64,000 nucleotides of DNA from Pedobacter sp. AK013 (GCF_014205835.1 NZ_JACHCQ010000002.1:186001-250000), one strand, 5' to 3'; positions 10,334 through 19,259 are shown, numbered from the stretch's first letter. The notes: generated from the letters alone by a model not told the origin. Program-made: numbers and translations.

Positions 10334-10744
10334 TTAATAAAGCAATTCGATTTTACTTTTAGTTAAATCTATTGTTTTGCCTACAGAGTAATCGACTGCT
10401 AACTTTGCTGAGAATGTATTACCAGCCTGAACATCGGCTACATAACTATTTAGATTATAAGCAGATCCATCGTTAGCTATAACTGTCAATTTGAGTTTAA
10501 CAGGATTAAGGGCGTATTTTTGAACAACATAATCAGTACCCGAAGTGTTCTTTATGTCAAAGTCAATTAAGACTGCAGATTGCGAAGGAACGTTTTCCTG
10601 TTTGGTAATTTTAGCATTGAAATTTGTTAGGGGGAACTTGCCATCAGAGGGCGTATCATCCTTTTTTTTGCAGGAAGCCAATAAAGCAACAACGAATAAG
10701 AATGTAAATACGCTTGTTAACTGGGTTTTAAACATTTTTTTCAT
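10334..10744 (-). CDS. Small lipoprotein, 136 aa, LEA/FxLYD-like beta-sandwich
   Basis: A 136-aa protein with a lipoprotein signal (FLFVVALLASCKKKDD, lipobox LASC with Cys about residue 25), so it should be lipid-anchored. The mature part has the pattern of a single immunoglobulin-like beta-sandwich: VLIDFDIKNTSGTDYVVQK, then LKLTVIANDGSAYNL, then a final repeat of strands. This resembles FxLYD or LEA-type domains that carry no catalytic residues. The function is unknown. A second in-frame ATG at 10735 is an alternative start. It is divergent from the sensor kinase gene at 10923 and apparently monocistronic. Confidence 0.75.
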   Translation of the reverse strand: MKKMFKTQLTSVFTFLFVVALLASCKKKDDTPSDGKFPLTNFNAKITKQENVPSQSAVLIDFDIKNTSGTDYVVQKYALNPVKLKLTVIANDGSAYNLNSYVADVQAGNTFSAKLAVDYSVGKTIDLTKSKIELLY

Positions 10745-10922
10745 GGAGTAAATAATTTTTATAGGTGAAATATTAATTACTCAAAGCTACTGGGGCAAAA
10801 GGGTAGCAGCAATGACTGGAAAAAGTCAATTTCTAACTAGCTGTTTTCAGCCATTTTTTATATTTATTTTTATATTTAAGATTTTATCTTAAACATTGCG
10901 GCAATCCGGTTGGTCATTCAGT

Positions 10923-12968
10923 ATGAAAATAAATATATGCATCCTTTGCTTTTTGTTCTTCTTTTTAAAGGTGTATGCACAAAGCCCGGCAAATAAGCTA
11001 AATTATGCTGACAGTATTACCCAGGTATTAAAAAAGCAGTTACCCCCAAGCAGCAAACGCTTCTCCGATAGTTTAGTGAATCTTGCAAAACAGACCAAAT
11101 CTGATAGTTTGAGAGCCCGTGTTTTCTTTAAACTAGGTTTCTATTGGCGCGACCAAAATCGTACAGTAGCTAAAAAATATTTAATTGCAGGCTTTAAGTG
11201 TGGCGCTAAATACCCCTATGTAAAAGCCGTTTATTACCATTATCTAGGTGCTTATTATTATCCTGTGGATGCCACAAAAAGTGAACTTAATTATATTGAA
11301 GCTGATAAACGGTTATCGAAATTTAATACTGATGAAGCATATTTTTTAAGAGCAAAAGGCTGGGGGAATTACGCTAATTTACAGCAACAAAAAGGCGATG
11401 AACTTCTTATGGCAGAAATCCTGTTAAATAAATGCATCCCCTTAATAAAAAAAGCAGGGGTAAATGAATTTTTGGCTAAATACTACGAAGATCTGGCAAC
11501 TGTATTTATGAATCAAAAACAGTATGATAAAGCCGAAAAATATTTTCTATTGGCTATTGCTACTGTCAAAAAAATTGAGCTTTGGGATGTTGTTCATTTA
11601 TATGATGCTTACATCGGAGCAACAGAAAACTATCTATATAACAACAAAATTGCTGAAGCCAAAAGAACTTTAGAAAAAGCCAAAAATTTAATGGCAAAAT
11701 GTAATGACAGCTTAAGTCACACTGAATATTACCTGGCAGAATGCATATTTTATAGAGAAACTAAAGCCTATGATAAATCACTCCAGAGCGTAAACGCCGG
11801 GCTTAAAATTGCAGCTAAAATAAACGACGAATACCAAATAGAAGTCCTGAATATACAAAAATACAAAACACTTATCTCGCAAGGTCATTATCACCAGGCT
11901 GTAGCGCTGATCGAGGAGTTAGTTCGAAAAAACAGTTCGAAATCGCCAACAAATATGGTAGCTTGTTTTTATGATCTCTCAGAAGTATATGATAAAATGG
12001 GGAACCGTAATGCCGCTTATGTTTGGCTTAAAAAGTATAGTGTTTTAAATGATAGCTTAAATAAACAAGAGGTTTTGCGAAAGATCAATGCTTTGGAAAT
12101 AAAATTCAAGACAGCTGAAAATGAAAAGACCATCATGAACCTCAACGCTGAAAATGAAAAGGCAAAGCTCATCACAAGAAACAGTAGGTTAGCAAACTGG
12201 CTCTTGGCTTTAATCAGTTTGTTTTTGTTAATTCTGGCTACAGTAAGTTGGTTCTTTTTTCGCAATAGTAAAAAACTGGCTATACAGAAAGATTTAAACC
12301 ATCAACAGGATTTAAAAGATATTTATAGCCAGCAGCATATTCAATTGGTAGAAGTAATGTTGAATGCCAAGGAGGATGAGCAAAATAGGGTAGCCAGAGA
12401 TTTGCATGATGGGGTTGGAGGTATGCTTGCGGTTTCGAAAATGAACCTGACACATTATATTAATGAAAGTAAAAACAACGATGCAGACCTTCAAAATGTT
12501 ACTCTCCACCTTGAAAACACGATGAAGGAGCTTAGGCGTGTAGCACATAATATGATGCCCGAAATGTTGATCAGACTGGGGTTAGAAGCATCGTTAAGAG
12601 ATTTATGCGAATCAATAGCTTCTGATAAATTAAAGGTAGAATTTCAGTGCCTCGGTATAGGTAATCATTTGAAATCAAGTGAACAAATCAATATTTATCG
12701 GATTGTGCAGGAAGCAATGGCCAATGCTGCAAAACACTCCGAGGCTAAAAACCTGTTGCTACAATGTTCTCAAAACAAAAACATATTTTTTATAACCGTT
12801 GAAGATGATGGGAAAGGTTTTGATACGAGCCATATCGATATCGTTAAAGGGATAGGCGTTCGGAATATAAAAAGCCGTGTAGAATATTTAAAAGGAAAAA
12901 TTGAAATTTTGTCGCAAGAAAATAAACCTGGTACCTCCATTAATATAGAATTGTATGTTACAGCATAA
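10923..12968 (+). CDS. TPR-containing sensor histidine kinase (HisKA_3/NarL-type)
   Basis: About 681 aa. A signal peptide (ILCFLFFFLKVYAQ) leads a periplasmic region of TPR-like helical repeats (about 60-390), a coiled coil, one membrane helix (WLLALISLFLLILATVSWFF, about 426-446) and a cytoplasmic kinase module. The HisKA_3 box VARDLHDGVGGML has the phospho-acceptor His near residue 494. The ATPase domain shows NAAKHSEA (N box, about 603) and DDGKGFD (G1). The frame is open to a TTG at 10896, but the ATG at 10923 gives the clean signal peptide. Its 3' end overlaps the response regulator by 14 bp, so the two are co-translated partners. The stimulus is unknown. Confidence 0.9.
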   Translation: MKINICILCFLFFFLKVYAQSPANKLNYADSITQVLKKQLPPSSKRFSDSLVNLAKQTKSDSLRARVFFKLGFYWRDQNRTVAKKYLIAGFKCGAKYPYVKAVYYHYLGAYYYPVDATKSELNYIEADKRLSKFNTDEAYFLRAKGWGNYANLQQQKGDELLMAEILLNKCIPLIKKAGVNEFLAKYYEDLATVFMNQKQYDKAEKYFLLAIATVKKIELWDVVHLYDAYIGATENYLYNNKIAEAKRTLEKAKNLMAKCNDSLSHTEYYLAECIFYRETKAYDKSLQSVNAGLKIAAKINDEYQIEVLNIQKYKTLISQGHYHQAVALIEELVRKNSSKSPTNMVACFYDLSEVYDKMGNRNAAYVWLKKYSVLNDSLNKQEVLRKINALEIKFKTAENEKTIMNLNAENEKAKLITRNSRLANWLLALISLFLLILATVSWFFFRNSKKLAIQKDLNHQQDLKDIYSQQHIQLVEVMLNAKEDEQNRVARDLHDGVGGMLAVSKMNLTHYINESKNNDADLQNVTLHLENTMKELRRVAHNMMPEMLIRLGLEASLRDLCESIASDKLKVEFQCLGIGNHLKSSEQINIYRIVQEAMANAAKHSEAKNLLLQCSQNKNIFFITVEDDGKGFDTSHIDIVKGIGVRNIKSRVEYLKGKIEILSQENKPGTSINIELYVTA

Positions 12969-13590
12969 AACCACCGTAGCCATAGTAGACGATCATCCAA
13001 TCATAATAGAAGGCCTGATTAAATTGCTGCATAAAACATCCACCTTCGAAATTATTGGTGGTTTTACGAGTGGACAGGAGTTTATTTCCGCTTTAAAGCT
13101 AAGGCCTGTAAAAATTGTTCTATTGGATATTATACTCCCTGATATTAGCGGGATAGATATATGCAAGGAAATAAAAACCATCGCCCCTGATACTGTGGTT
13201 TTGGCATTTAGTAACCATCAGGAAAGAAGTGCAATAATGAAAATGTTAGCCAATGGCGCCAATGGATATATCCTTAAAGATGCACCTATTGACGAAATTG
13301 TAAACTGTATTAACATGGCATTAAACGGACACATTGCCTTTAGCAAGGCAATAAGTGAAATTATTTCCCGGCCGCTTTCAGATGGTAATCAAAGTATTGC
13401 TAATTTAACTGTACGCGAGAAGGAAATTCTAAAACTGATTGCTACTGGCTTAAACACAAATGGTATAGCAGAACTATTGTTTCTGAGCAAGTTTACAGTG
13501 GAAAACCATAGGAAAAATCTATTACAAAAAATGAAAGCCAAAAATGTTGCAGACTTAATGCGGATAGCTACTCAGGAGGGCTTACTTTAA
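12955..13590 (+). CDS. LuxR/NarL-family response regulator
   Basis: A 211-aa DNA-binding response regulator. The receiver domain (about 7-122) has the acidic pocket VDDH (11-14), the phospho-acceptor Asp58 in VLLDIILPD and the Lys of YILKDA. The C-terminal LuxR-type helix-turn-helix (about 147-205) contains LTVREKEILKLIATGLNTN and TVENHRKNLLQKM. The ATG lies inside the end of the kinase gene (14-bp overlap), which identifies it as the cognate partner. Target genes are not evident. A second, similar kinase/regulator pair lies at 39.6-42.2 kb. Confidence 0.95.
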   Translation: MLQHKTTVAIVDDHPIIIEGLIKLLHKTSTFEIIGGFTSGQEFISALKLRPVKIVLLDIILPDISGIDICKEIKTIAPDTVVLAFSNHQERSAIMKMLANGANGYILKDAPIDEIVNCINMALNGHIAFSKAISEIISRPLSDGNQSIANLTVREKEILKLIATGLNTNGIAELLFLSKFTVENHRKNLLQKMKAKNVADLMRIATQEGLL

Positions 13591-14193
13591 CATATCCAAC
13601 CGCGACTTTTCCCAGGAACCGTTTTCATCAAGAATTTTTAGATAGCAGTTAAATGATTTGTTAGCATAATAAAGCTGATACAGCTTATCGGTTAGCGCTG
13701 TAAGAAAGTTGAAGAAAATTAAAAACTCTTCTTCTGCGTTATAAAGCCCGCCCCATTCATTCAATACCCATTTTAATTTTTTTCCATTATAAGTGGTGAT
13801 CGAAAATTCCAGGTAGGGGATATTTACATCTGTTTTATTGTAATAGTCGAGCGGAAGCCCTCCCAATAGCCTTATTTCTCTTACGGGAACCCGAATGCAG
13901 TTGATTTCCGAAAACAATACAGAACCGAAACAAGAACTGGAAAAGCCCTCGTTACTTAATGAAATAATTTCTGCCGACTGTCTTCTGGAGGCCAATTTAA
14001 CCAGGTTGTAAATTGCGATTAACGTTAATGGTAATAAGATCAGCAATAGCCAGGCTGGGAACAGCGGGTGCAAATCTGGTAGTAAAACGATCGTTGTGCC
14101 TGTTAACGGAATGGTTAATAACGCTGTAAAAAACCAAAACAGAAGTATTGAGTTTTTTTTGCTGTTATTAAAACGGAAGCGATAAATATGCAT
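13582..14193 (-). CDS. Membrane protein with two N-terminal helices, 203 aa
   Basis: A 203-aa protein with two closely spaced membrane helices (ILLFWFFTALLTIPLTGTTI and WLLLILLPLTLIAIYNLVKL, within about 15-70), then a soluble domain (IISLSNEGFSSSCFGSVLFS, YLEFSITTYNGKKLKWVLNE) resembling the PH-like domains found after paired helices in bacterial proteins. No family is firmly recognised and the function is unknown. It is convergent with the response regulator gene, overlapping it by 9 bp at the 3' ends. Confidence 0.7.
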   Translation of the reverse strand: MHIYRFRFNNSKKNSILLFWFFTALLTIPLTGTTIVLLPDLHPLFPAWLLLILLPLTLIAIYNLVKLASRRQSAEIISLSNEGFSSSCFGSVLFSEINCIRVPVREIRLLGGLPLDYYNKTDVNIPYLEFSITTYNGKKLKWVLNEWGGLYNAEEEFLIFFNFLTALTDKLYQLYYANKSFNCYLKILDENGSWEKSRLDMLK

Positions 14194-14487
14194 AAATGAC
14201 TACCTATAAGTTAAATTTATTTTAGATAAGTCTGTTAAAGATAAGCTAAATAAAATTATTATATCTTAAAATTGGGTAAACAGGTTATTACCTATCGATC
14301 AAATAAATGTTAGTTATGAATTTAAACAGATGTAATGACTACTACATAATCGGCATTTCTGATATCCTTGCCGATTTCTGAAGCTTTTTTTCATTGTTTT
14401 ACTTTCATTTTAGTATATTGGGATAATCAAAAAAAGGACGATGCCCCAAATCAGTCCATCTGATTAAAAGTTCCAAAATAAATAATC

Positions 14488-14531
14488 CAAAATCCACCTT
14501 TACGCCACCTTTACTCCACGTTTAAGCCACC
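14488..14531. repeat. 11-bp direct repeat array (about 4 units)
   Basis: Units at 14488-14498 (CAAAATCCACC), 14499-14509 (TTTACGCCACC), 14510-14520 (TTTACTCCACG) and 14521-14531 (TTTAAGCCACC) follow each other without gaps, with a CCACC core every 11 bp. The array sits in the 778-bp gene-free stretch 14194-14971, in which no credible ORF or RNA gene was seen. An 11-bp period places each core on nearly the same face of the helix, as expected of a multimeric protein-binding site, but no binder is known. Confidence 0.6.
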
Positions 14532-14971
14532 TTCTGGCCAGCTCTGCTTAAGGCTTGCTATATACATGCTTTACCCTTGCATTGATGGAGTTAGGGTATC
14601 GTTGCAGATCAGGTTAATCAAAGATTTGCCTCGCTTTAAATCTGGAGGTTAACAATAGCTAAATAAAAAGGTAAGAGAAAGTTATCTTCTGGTATGGTTG
14701 GTGTATAGTTGTGTCGGAGCAGCTTGGATAAAGAGCCTAAGCATTATTTTAAATCTGTATAGTGAAAACTCCAACCACTATAGTTTAAGGTGCATCTGAC
14801 TGCATACTTGGTCAGGAATTGAGTTGCTTGAGTGGTGAATATTTTGATGAATCTGTTTTTTTCATTCAATGAGTATTATTTCCTTAAAAAAATCGCATGG
14901 CTCATTTGTAGCCTATGGAAATCCATCTTCGTCGCCCCAATCTATTTTCACCATTGTAAATACAGAAAAAA

Positions 14972-15190
14972 TTAATTGTGCTCGATGTCATTTCTATACT
15001 CTAAAATATCCCCTGGTTGACAATTCAATGCTTTACACACCACCTCGAGAGTACTTAGTCGTACAGCTTTGATTTTACCTTGCTTCAAGATAGATAGGTT
15101 CGACAACGTAATATTCGTAAGTTCAGAAAGCATATTAAGGGACATCTTTCTCTTTGCCATCATAACATCGAGATTTACAACAATACCCAT
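14972..15190 (-). CDS. XRE-family (YozG-like) helix-turn-helix regulator
   Basis: A 72-aa protein that is almost entirely a Cro/C1-type DNA-binding domain: VVNLDVMMAKRKMSLNMLSE, TNITLSNLSILKQGKIKAVR and STLEVVCKALNCQPGDILEY. This is the compact YozG-like form usually encoded next to a DUF2975 membrane protein. Its start codon overlaps the DUF2975 stop by one base (TAATG), so translation is coupled. A role as autoregulator of the operon, acting at the palindrome 15825-15871, is inferred from family context and not shown by the sequence. Confidence 0.9.
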   Translation of the reverse strand: MGIVVNLDVMMAKRKMSLNMLSELTNITLSNLSILKQGKIKAVRLSTLEVVCKALNCQPGDILEYRNDIEHN

Positions 15191-15804
15191 TATACAGTTA
15201 ATTTTTGTTCTTCTTCCAATTCAATTCCAAGCTTGAATATTTCTATCACTGAAAACAACATAATTCCTGCAATGAAAATACCATAATTAAAAGATGTTGA
15301 TAAATTAAGGAAAGGTCCAAGTTTTAAGTTATCCTCAATTACATGGTTTGCTACCAGCATTAATACAATCTGCACGATGGGCATTATAGTAATAATTCCA
15401 GCAATTAATCTAAGATGAATGATATTATTATTGATAAAATGTTGGTTATTCTCGAAGTTCTTAAAGATTTGCCTTATATGATAAGTTATAAAAATGAAAA
15501 TCCCCATAAGTAAAATGTATACACCAGTCATGCTAGCGATGTTTTTCCAGTTTGATTCAATGTGAAAAACCAATGTTCCTGAATAACCGTCTAGTTTCGC
15601 ATTCTCAAAATTGCTGTTGAGCGACTCTATCTTCCTTAAGTTAAGCTGCGCAAAATCTACCGGCAGCATTAGTATAAATTGCTTTCTAATATTTGCTGAT
15701 GCTAAAAAAGCGGCTATAAATATTGTACCAGCAATGATTTCTAAATACCATATCACGTTTACAGCCTGTGATATTCTTTTAAGAATTGATTTTGATGTTG
15801 TCAT
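15190..15804 (-). CDS. DUF2975 membrane protein
   Basis: A 204-aa membrane protein with four predicted helices: VIWYLEIIAGTIFIAAFLAS, MTGVYILLMGIFIFITYHI, LIAGIITIMPIVQIVLMLV and YGIFIAGIMLFSVIEIFKLG. The C-terminal ELEEEQKLTV and the arrangement with a 72-aa XRE regulator match DUF2975 operons of Firmicutes and Bacteroidota. The biochemical role is unknown; the pair is usually seen as a membrane protein with a dedicated transcription factor. It is first in a two-gene operon, with the start codon 20 bp downstream of a perfect palindrome. Confidence 0.85.
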   Translation of the reverse strand: MTTSKSILKRISQAVNVIWYLEIIAGTIFIAAFLASANIRKQFILMLPVDFAQLNLRKIESLNSNFENAKLDGYSGTLVFHIESNWKNIASMTGVYILLMGIFIFITYHIRQIFKNFENNQHFINNNIIHLRLIAGIITIMPIVQIVLMLVANHVIEDNLKLGPFLNLSTSFNYGIFIAGIMLFSVIEIFKLGIELEEEQKLTV

Positions 15805-15824
15805 GATTGTTTAATTTATATGGC

Positions 15825-15871
15825 AATAATAATAAATATTTATTGATAATCAATAAATATTTATTATTATT
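15825..15871. promoter_or_regulatory. Perfect 47-bp palindrome upstream of DUF2975/XRE operon
   Basis: Two 23-bp arms, 15825-15847 and 15849-15871, are exact reverse complements around the single base at 15848. Each arm also contains the smaller palindrome AATAAATATTTATT. The element lies 20 bp before the DUF2975 start codon, where promoter and operator are expected. It is a strong candidate operator for the co-encoded XRE protein, and could alternatively extrude as a cruciform. Confidence 0.75.
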
Positions 15872-16123
15872 TTAGTATACGAATTTGTAAAGGCTCAGGA
15901 TTGGAGTAGAATGAATTATTCAATACTTAAGCCAACAAACAAGCTTAGTCTATTGCATAAAATAAAGTTTATAAAGAGCATGTTTTTAAATAGCCTTAAA
16001 GAGATAACCAAGTTCTTTACCGAAAAAGGTTGGTCTTTGGGTGGCAACTCATGCAAATTGCTTTGGAGAGAATGACGAACGTAATTCTGATTCAAAAGCA
16101 CACAACGAAATCCCATAAAATCA

Positions 16124-16197
16124 AAAAACCTTGCAATCTTTTGATTTACATGACTTTAGTTCTTTTTGATATTGTTTCTGGTGATCCCGCTGGGATT
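16124..16197 (-). repeat. Duplicated 3' end of tRNA-Lys plus terminator (att-like remnant, copy A)
   Basis: Without gaps, 66 of 74 bases match 19226-19299, the 3' end of tRNA-Lys(TTT) with its downstream terminator, at a fixed offset of 3102 bp. The match ends at GATCCCGCTGGGATT, within the T arm. This is the footprint left when an integrative element inserts at a tRNA 3' end. The upstream hairpin has decayed. The 878-bp stretch 15872-16749 contains only such fragments and no credible gene. Confidence 0.8.
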
Positions 16198-16289
16198 GGC
16201 TCAGTCGCTTTAGGCCCGCACACATTGCCTGAGCCTTCCTGAATCGAACCCGGGCCCGTGCTTCGGTTCGAATCCCAGTAGAAATAAAA

Positions 16290-16338
16290 CAAAAAAACCT
16301 CACATCTCTGTGAGGTTTCTGGTGATCCCGCTGAGATT
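16290..16338 (-). repeat. Second tRNA-Lys 3'-end fragment with terminator hairpin (copy B)
   Basis: A hairpin (AACCTCACA/TGTGAGGTT, 4-nt loop, A run on its left side) precedes TGGTGATCCCGCTGAGATT, one base different from the tRNA-Lys acceptor and T-arm sequence. Between copies A and B lies GGTTCGAATCCCAG (16265-16278), a T-arm sequence in the opposite orientation. The cluster suggests repeated insertion and excision at this site. Confidence 0.65.
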
Positions 16339-16596
16339 TGCACCTAGTGCAATTAAACAATATCTGTACGATTTTGAAATTCGACTCCCCGAATAACACA
16401 CCTTTTTTATAATACTTTTTAGCTGCAAATGCTATATTATAAATATAATAATAAGTTTCTAACAAAAAAACTGAACTGATTTTTCCCCTAATTCGGCGAA
16501 AATTTAATGGTGAGCATTGTTAACTACCCACTTTATAAGTTAAATTACGGTTTGTGGAAAGTAGATAGTTTAAAGGAACCACATCTTTATCATAAA

Positions 16597-16619
16597 CCCC
16601 TGTAAAGCATTTACAGGGG
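16597..16619. terminator. Strong hairpin CCCCTGTAAA/TTTACAGGGG
   Basis: Perfect 10-bp stem with a 3-nt loop, followed on the + strand by CTTTAGTTTTT and preceded by AAA. It lies 130 bp beyond the stop of the minus-strand gene at 16750, so it could end that operon or be another leftover tRNA/attachment-site terminator. Confidence 0.55.
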
Positions 16620-16749
16620 CTTTAGTTTTTATAACGGCTAGGGTTACTGACAATTTTATTTGACTTTGAGATTAAAGATCTAGAAATCATTCTTCTTCTA
16701 GTGACCTTTGAAGAAGGGCGGTCAATGAAATCTTCCGTAACTACTTTTT

Positions 16750-17502
16750 CTATCTAATATCTGGTAGATCCAACATTTCTTTTGCTTCCGTTCTAAGTTT
16801 TGCTTGGTCTTCATACCATTTTTCCAAATCTTTACGACCATTGAAAAACAAACAATTTTCAGGAAAGGAAAATGAAGAAAGTGGAACCGCCTCTTTTTTT
16901 ACAGAAACAACGGTGTAAGCCTCAACTTTTTTATCGTACGGATAAAAAAATTGCATAATAAAATCTGTCTTTCTAAATTTAGAATTCGCCCTAAACTTAA
17001 AACTATTAAGCGATTTGCATACGTACATAGAATCCTGGCGATTTGTTGACTTATGTGTTGCGATTACTTTCTGACAGTGATAGCCAGAAATATCCTTGTA
17101 TTTATCTACATATTCAAAGCGATAATAGGATGAAGAATCGGCCAGTCCGGTAGTATCAGTATGCCTGGTGACGATTGAATAACTCTCTTGAGAACTTACA
17201 CTCCATTGGGTTCGATGTTCCAGATTAATCAATTCATAATTAGGATAGGATGTTACTGAACTTCCTCCCTGAGATCCATTATGAACAACTTTTTTAATTT
17301 CAATTTCAGGAATAAATGTAGAATCTGTAATAACTCCTTTTATCCAATTGCCAGAAAACGTATGGTGAAAAAAAAAGGAGGATGTTTCATTCTCCTTTCC
17401 TGGTTTAACCACAATTATTTCAGCTTCTACCAATTGTTGTGCAGAGACATATAAATTGGAAACCAATAAAAAAAGAAAAGCCAACACCAAACTCTTTTTC
17501 AT
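16750..17502 (-). CDS. Secreted protein, possibly GLPGLI-like, 250 aa
   Basis: A 250-aa exported protein (signal peptide MKKSLVLAFLFLLVSNLYVS, cleaved after SAQ). The central pattern YKDISGYHCQKVIATHKSTN is reminiscent of GLPGLI-family proteins, in which a glycine-x-x-cysteine step is followed by a lysine-rich strand; this assignment is weak. The function is unknown. It follows the 230-aa lipoprotein gene with 1 bp between them, so they form an operon. Both lie inside the tRNA-Lys island and may be cargo of the decayed element. Confidence 0.65.
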   Translation of the reverse strand: MKKSLVLAFLFLLVSNLYVSAQQLVEAEIIVVKPGKENETSSFFFHHTFSGNWIKGVITDSTFIPEIEIKKVVHNGSQGGSSVTSYPNYELINLEHRTQWSVSSQESYSIVTRHTDTTGLADSSSYYRFEYVDKYKDISGYHCQKVIATHKSTNRQDSMYVCKSLNSFKFRANSKFRKTDFIMQFFYPYDKKVEAYTVVSVKKEAVPLSSFSFPENCLFFNGRKDLEKWYEDQAKLRTEAKEMLDLPDIR

Positions 17503-17503
17503 G

Positions 17504-18196
17504 TTATTCTACAGTTACAGTTAGTGTATTATTGCTTCCACCTGCGCTGACCTTTCTACTTCCTTCCCAATATCCGCCCCCGTACCTATAGTACAAAGTA
17601 ATTCTGGAAGTAAAACTTACAGAACCATCGACATAGCTTGCCACTGGATCAATAACTCCACTATAAGTCAATGCACCAGAAGCATCACTTGCTTTTGTGG
17701 CAGTTACAACCGTATTGGCTGTTGTGTATTTAAAGCCCCCTTGAGATTTTATCTTATTAAATGTTAAATTAACACCAATGGTTACAGTAACAAAAAAATA
17801 GATCTGTGTAGATCCCAATATGTTAACTGTGCCCCATGGCACATCTCCTCCATCATCGTCCATGATCGTGTTATTGACCCTAGCATTCGCAATCGGTAAA
17901 GTGGCAAGAATGGGTCTACTTTTGCTGAATATGGATACATTATCGTGTTTGGGGACCAAACCATTAATAATACTATCAGCTTCTGCATCGGAAAGCTCTA
18001 TTGGTTTAATTCCAATCGGAATATCTTTCTCAGCAACAGGTTTTAATCCCGCCAGCAACATTGCTTTTTCTAACTTCTGTTGTTTAGTTTCATAAGTAGA
18101 ATCTTTAGCAATGTCCTTCTTGCAAGCGCCAAGCAAGATTGCCGAAATTAAAATTAAACCACCCCAATTTTTAAATGGTTTTTGAATTGTTTTCAT
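17504..18196 (-). CDS. Secreted lipoprotein of unknown function, 230 aa
   Basis: A 230-aa lipoprotein: hydrophobic GLILISAILLGACKKD with lipobox LGAC (Cys about residue 25). The N-terminal mature region is helical and charged (TYETKQQKLEKAMLLAGLKP). The C-terminal half is beta-rich and Ser/Thr/Gly-rich (YSGVIDPVASYVDGSVSFTS, YYRYGGGYWEGSRKVSAGGS), like an adhesin-type sandwich. No family is recognised. It is first gene of the two-gene unit with the 250-aa secreted protein. The 341 bp upstream (18197-18537), towards the integrase remnant, is AT-rich and contains no other gene. Confidence 0.65.
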   Translation of the reverse strand: MKTIQKPFKNWGGLILISAILLGACKKDIAKDSTYETKQQKLEKAMLLAGLKPVAEKDIPIGIKPIELSDAEADSIINGLVPKHDNVSIFSKSRPILATLPIANARVNNTIMDDDGGDVPWGTVNILGSTQIYFFVTVTIGVNLTFNKIKSQGGFKYTTANTVVTATKASDASGALTYSGVIDPVASYVDGSVSFTSRITLYYRYGGGYWEGSRKVSAGGSNNTLTVTVE

Positions 18197-18537
18197 AGTT
18201 TTTGTTTTTTAGTTATTTGTTGTTTTTAATTTGTTTAAATCAATTAAACGACAAATAGAGATCGTTGAATTTAGCTGCACATATTTAGCAAATAAACCTT
18301 ACAATTAAGCAGAATTAAATTATGCTACAAAAAAATCAGGAATGAGATTTCGGCATAAACGCCCAATAGATCAATTAGCCTTATTTAATTCAAAAATAAA
18401 GAGCTTAGGACATTCTACATTTTTTTTACACCAGTACCCTACTATTTTACACCAAATCTAAAATAAGCTCCATAATTAAAAAACATATACAATAAAACAG
18501 CTATTCTTCTGGATAATACAGCGCTTTCTATTGACCT

Positions 18538-19035
18538 TTACTTGCCAAAAATGAATAATATACTTTTAACATTAAAATCCTTTTTGCTATACTTTGAGGC
18601 CAGATAGTCCTCAACATGCCTTTTCAGTACCTCAAACCTTTTAAGCGTTCCGGGAGCATATTCCTCTTTTTCCACCAATGCTTTCATCTTTGCATTGTGT
18701 ATTTTAATAGCCCCTAAGATGGTGTGTGTACTTTCTTCCTTGCCTAAATATCTGCATTTAACACTATTGGCAGTTACTTCGGCTCCATCCACACTAAGAA
18801 GGGGATGCGCTGCATAAACCGCTGCTTTCATGTTTTCCAGATAAGCATTAAGGGTTTTAACATCTTCCTTTGTATCAACTTTTGCACTCCACCGTTCCAG
18901 CTCGCAAGTTCTGCTGGTCGACATTTCCGCACGAATCCCGTCCACTGTAATTCTTAAAAAGATAAAGTAAACAGTCCCTTTTGTGTAGTTCTTTGGCCTT
19001 TTCAAAAAGAAAAGCACGCTAAAATTAGTTTTCAT
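18538..19035 (-). pseudogene. Truncated tyrosine recombinase (integrase N-terminus)
   Basis: About 165 aa, against roughly 400 for intact Bacteroidota integrases. The Arm DNA-binding domain is clear (SVLFFLKRPKNYTKGTVYFI, FLRITVDGIRAEMSTSRTCE) and is followed by the start of the SAM-like core-binding domain (APGTLKRFEVLKRHVEDYLA). The frame then shifts to a short nonsense tail (VKSILFIFGK) and stops. The catalytic domain with the R-H-R-Y residues is missing here and not found downstream. The frame is open to 19083, but MKTNFSVLFF at 19035 is the usual family start. Position beside tRNA-Lys, with a duplicated tRNA end 3.1 kb away, marks it as the dead integrase of the island. Confidence 0.85.
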
Positions 19036-19225
19036 AACGATAACATTAAGGTTAAACAAAAATAGCTTTGCAGTTTCATTCACACAAGATGTTCATTCAT
19101 TAAACTAGCTGAAAATCAATGCTTTAGTACGAATTAGGGGAGTTTGATATTATAAAGAACGACGCTCCGAATGACGCACATTTTATATGCGATTTCGTGC
19201 ATATTTTGGTATAACCCGTAAAAGC

Positions 19226-19259
19226 AAAAACCCTGCAATCATTTGATTTGCAGGGTTTT
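19226..19259 (-). terminator. Terminator of tRNA-Lys
   Basis: Perfect 12-bp stem (AAAACCCTGCAA/TTGCAGGGTTTT) with a 9-nt loop and a T run on the minus strand, 25 bp after the tRNA 3' end. Decayed or variant copies occur at 16124-16150 and 16290-16317. Confidence 0.85.

Noticed and set aside
14869..15072. 67-aa plus-strand ORF
   Set aside because: It runs antisense across the XRE regulator gene, has no recognisable domain, and sits in a region where the minus-strand gene is clearly supported.
16184..16278. Possible complete second tRNA
   Set aside because: T-arm-like sequences occur in both orientations, but no acceptor, D-arm and anticodon arm can be assembled into a cloverleaf.
16030..16465. 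Several small ORFs on both strands around the tRNA fragments
   Set aside because: They are made of tRNA-derived and hairpin sequence and are not protein-like.
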